Source: Prorocentrum cordatum
Lineage: Eukaryota; Sar; Dinophyceae; Prorocentrales; Prorocentraceae
Assembly: GCA_963575745.1 (NCBI GenBank)
Contig: CAUYUJ010009546.1
Span: 87,501-151,500 of the forward strand
Length of the DNA stretch: 64,000 nt
Direction of reading: 5' to 3'
The translations under genes and the position numbers were made by a program. Below are positions 61,559 to 64,000 of this stretch, in pieces. The stretch's first letter is position 1. Every line of letters starts with the position of its first letter. Below the pieces are notes generated by a model, which saw only the letters and a program-made list of their open reading frames with translations, had not been told where the DNA came from and made no database searches.

Positions 61559-61786
61559 GCAGTGGCGAAGCGTTCTGGCTGGCCTATAGGCCCACCAAAG
61601 ACTGTTCTAAGAACCTTTTGTGGTGCACACGAAATGTTCTTAGTATATTTCTGGCCGAGGTTGTCTTGTTATAACACGTCGGGCTTACATTATGAAAATT
61701 CATCGTTTGTTATTAGAATATCTGGGGTTCGAAAAGAATTTCGCGGTAGGCCTATAGGAATGCAGGGACGGTCGGTCCTTGTTTAA
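61559..61786 (+). repeat. 240-bp TTCTAAGAAC family, copy 3
   Basis: CAGTGGCGAAGCGTTCTGGC, GACTGTTCTAAGAACC, CGAAATGTTCTTAG, TTGTTATAACACGTCGGGC and GGGACGGTCGGTCC. Includes GGCCTATAGG-type ends on both sides. Confidence 0.85.
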
Positions 61787-63397
61787 AACCAGGAGTGGTG
61801 TCCGTGCCAGACCGCGCGGTCTTGCCATGCCATGCCAGCGCGTCCGACAGGCGTCTTTGTGCTGCTCTTCTCGCCGTTCTGTCCAGTCTCGCGTCGTGCC
61901 TCCCGCGGAGTGCTGGGGACCTGGCCGCCGCTGGCCTTCTTCCGGGATCTGTGGAGCTGCTGGCATGCATGGCAGATTTGGCACGACTTGCGCCTCTCAG
62001 CGGCGTAGAGCGGAGGCAGCCAGCCGTCTCAGCTTAGTATTTTGTGAGACGGTGGGCGCTGAGCTCCGCAAAATATTCGTAGCCGAGGAGATCAATGATA
62101 AGGATGGGTCACCCTCCCAAGGGGGCCCTTACGGCCGTGCCTCTTCGGCCCCTCAGTCGCCCGTCCGCAGAATGGTCCAAAGCGCTCGCGCACGTGGGAG
62201 TGGCGCGAGGGGGCGGCGGCCTCCTACGGAGAAGGCCAAGGGCCTCCTCAAGAGGCTGGAGCTTCGGTCTCCGCGGACGACCTTTCTGCACCGTGCCGCG
62301 CTGGCGTCTCCCGAGGAGTCGTCAATCGTCGACTTAGGAGCGGTACGGTGCACAGTTGATGGGCCCCCAGGGCCGGACAGCTATGCACTGTACCGCCTTG
62401 GAGCGGGGCCTGAGGTTAGTCCAAAGATGGTCAGGGCGGGAGGACCCGAGCGGTCTTATGTATTCCCTGCGCGCGCGCGTGGATGGATGGAGGGCTCAGT
62501 CTCTGTGGGCGAGGGTGGGGGCAGTACACGGGGGCGAGATTCAGGGCAGCCCACTGGGGCAATGCACGGGGGCAGCACATGGGAGCAACACGTTGGGGCA
62601 ATGCGTGGTGGCAGTACGTTTCGCCCCCGCCGCCGCCCAGGGGCCCCTAAGAGGGCTACGCACTCATATCCGTAAATGCGGGTTTCTGCGTGTGGTGTAT
62701 GGGCGCCGCCCTCGCACCTCACCCAGACCATCCCCCCCCTCCCCGGGTTCCCATGGAGGCGCCTCGGCCTCCGTGCACCCCCCCTTTCCCCCAGGCTTTT
62801 TCCGAGCGGCGCGCTGCCCAGACCCCGCCCCGCCCTTTGCCCCGCATGCGCGCGCGCGCCGCCAGCCCAGACGTGCGGCGTCTCGAGTTTTTCAGGGCGG
62901 GGTCCCCAGCAGCCCCCGACCACGTCCTCCCCCAGGGCTTCATGAGCTGATCACTGGCACACATACCCATGCGACCCTCAGCTAGCACCCACATCCATGC
63001 GACCCTCAGAATTCTCGGGGTGGAATTCCAGCGGCGGGCTATAGTTGTGTGTTTATGTGTGTGTGTGTGTGAAGTTTGTCTGATGGTGGTCTCAGCTCGA
63101 ACGAGACCCCCCCTCAGGGTCCGACAACTCGCTCCCATACCTACAGTGCACTCATTGCCTTGCCCTTCCCGATTTCTCCTCCGTATAGGTGTGCGCGCGT
63201 GCTGCTCTTGCACCAGGGCCAACTTCTCATCCCGATGCCATTTTTGTACGGTCCAGGGTCCGGGCGAGGGCCCTCGGAGGCCGACAACGGCCAAAAGCAG
63301 CCTCCATCGCTGTTTTGCTCACGAAGCCTGCACGTGTGGGGAACCCTCCAATTTGATGGTAAGTCACGGAGGCTTTCGCTCGTTTGGCATTGAAGAC
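61787..63397. other. no gene recognised; ~24-bp tandem repeat at 62518-62625
   Basis: 62518-62625 holds units of GGGGGCA.CACATGGGAGCAA type. The remainder is GC-rich with open frames on both strands but no conserved features; a GT microsatellite is at 63050-63070. Confidence 0.45.
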
Positions 63398-63537
63398 ATG
63401 GCGCCCAACATCGCGAACACCGCGCCCAGTCGCGCCGAATAGTGTTCAAATAATGTCCAGCAGCGCCCAACAGCGCCATTTTAGGGACATGCGTTGCGCT
63501 CATTTTGCGCGCTACTTGACGCGCTATTGGGCGCCAT
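63398..63537 (+). mobile_element. ATGGCGCCCAA-TIR element, 140 bp
   Basis: Perfect 11-bp ends ATGGCGCCCAA (63398-63408) and TTGGGCGCCAT (63527-63537), extending imperfectly to about 18 bp. The interior has repeated GCGCCCA and GCGC. Immediately followed by copy 4 of the 240-bp family. Confidence 0.75.
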
Positions 63538-63545
63538 GGGTTACA

Positions 63546-63786
63546 CAGTGGCGAGGCCTCCCAGCTTGCCTACAGGCCCACCAGAGTGTTCTGACACCTT
63601 TTCTAGTTTGCGCGAGATGATCTTAGAACATGCCTGCCTGATGCCGTCTTGTTTCAACACATCGGGGACCTGTTCGAAGAGCACTGTCGATGTGATTCGA
63701 GCACTCTGGTGCTTTAGAACACCTCGTGGAGCAGGCAATACTTGAGTGCAGGCATATCGGGGTGCCGGGACCGTCCGTCCTTGCTC
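63546..63786 (+). repeat. 240-bp TTCTAAGAAC family, copy 4
   Basis: CAGTGGCGAGGCCTCCCAGC, ACAGGCCCACCAGAGTGTTC, TTGTTTCAACACATCGGGG and GGGACCGTCCGTCCTTGCTC. Ends close to the following LRR exon. Confidence 0.8.
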
Positions 63787-63799
63787 CAATTGGGAACTG

Positions 63800-64000
63800 C
63801 ACGGAGCTTCCGGGAGCTGCTCCCTGGCCCCCCCGAGGTTCGTGCCAACGTCATCGGCGACGAGGGCTGCGAGCTGCTCAGCCGCTGTGCGGCGCGGCTG
63901 GACCTGTCCTCGACCGGGCTCGGCGGCCTGGTCCTGCCTGCCCTCGGCGAGCAGCCCCTCGTGGCGCTCGAGCTCTTCAGCAACCCGACCCTGGGCCCGT
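63800..64000 (+). CDS. leucine-rich-repeat exon, cut by window edge
   Basis: Frame reads RSFRELLPGPPEVRANVIGD, EGCELLSRCAARLDLSSTGL, GGLVLPALGEQPLVALELFS and NPTLGP. Two RNI-type LRR strands (LDLSSTGLGG and LELFSNPTLGP). Strong GC3. The start is unclear: a T/C-rich end of the upstream repeat precedes it. It continues past 64000. Confidence 0.55.

Noticed and set aside
60407-61786. 459-codon ORF with poly-Glu, poly-Arg and poly-Thr
   Set aside because: Crosses GGA and CAC microsatellites, with no conserved segment.

Overview
The window reads as a repeat-saturated, GC-rich nuclear segment of a protist, most probably a dinoflagellate. The evidence is: short high-GC3 coding exons separated by introns full of dispersed repeats; apparent use of GC as well as GT splice donors; hairpin introner-like introns; LINE-type retrotransposons; and trinucleotide microsatellites everywhere. 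The species cannot be named from the sequence. No rRNA, tRNA, CRISPR, bacterial operon or complete spliced-leader signal was found.

Layout, left to right. 0-7 kb: pentamer satellite, a glycosyltransferase-like exon (869-1897), small duplications and degenerate tandem repeats. 7-12.2 kb: leucine-rich-repeat (LRR) exons at 7.0 and 12.0 kb, a 1.7-kb composite element carrying about 16 copies of a 77-bp unit (8335-10061), a MITE, and a 5'-truncated LINE fragment (10.9-11.85 kb, minus strand). 12.2-19 kb: a mosaic of short dispersed families, a second, inverted copy of the composite element (14121-15236), and a coiled-coil exon (16437-16599). 19.2-23.7 kb: the best gene of the window, a plus-strand six-exon model in which a dynein-stalk-like coiled-coil segment is followed by two OmpA-like domains and a short C-terminal part. 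Its introns consist largely of inverted-repeat elements. 24-30 kb: microsatellites, minisatellites, another LRR exon (27.87 kb) and a decayed methyltransferase-like retrotransposon tail (28.87-29.85 kb, plus). 29.85-36.5 kb: an apparently intact non-LTR retrotransposon on the minus strand, with ORF1 (RanBP2-like zinc finger and coiled coil) overlapping ORF2 (AP endonuclease, reverse transcriptase, zinc knuckle, RNase H). 37-48 kb: more dispersed families, an LRR exon at 41.0 kb, a MITE inserted into an old RT relic (43.4 kb), and a decayed coiled-coil gene ending at 45315. 48.1-54.9 kb: a second, frameshifted retrotransposon (minus) with the unusual order ORF1 - RNase H - endonuclease - RT - cysteine motifs - DNA-methyltransferase-like tail. 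55-64 kb: the best-preserved MITE, a small exon (57072-57149), a ~145-bp tandem array, many microsatellites, two copies of a 240-bp family, and a final LRR exon running off the right edge.

At least ten short non-autonomous repeat families recur inside these 64 kb, several bounded by terminal inverted repeats (TIRs). In the dynein-stalk/OmpA gene, element ends coincide with or abut splice sites, which suggests that introns here are built from mobile elements. This, together with the retrotransposon carrying a methyltransferase-like module and the mobile minisatellite-bearing composite element, is the most interesting content. All exon models are inferred by eye from reading frame, GC3 and splice motifs, without transcript support.
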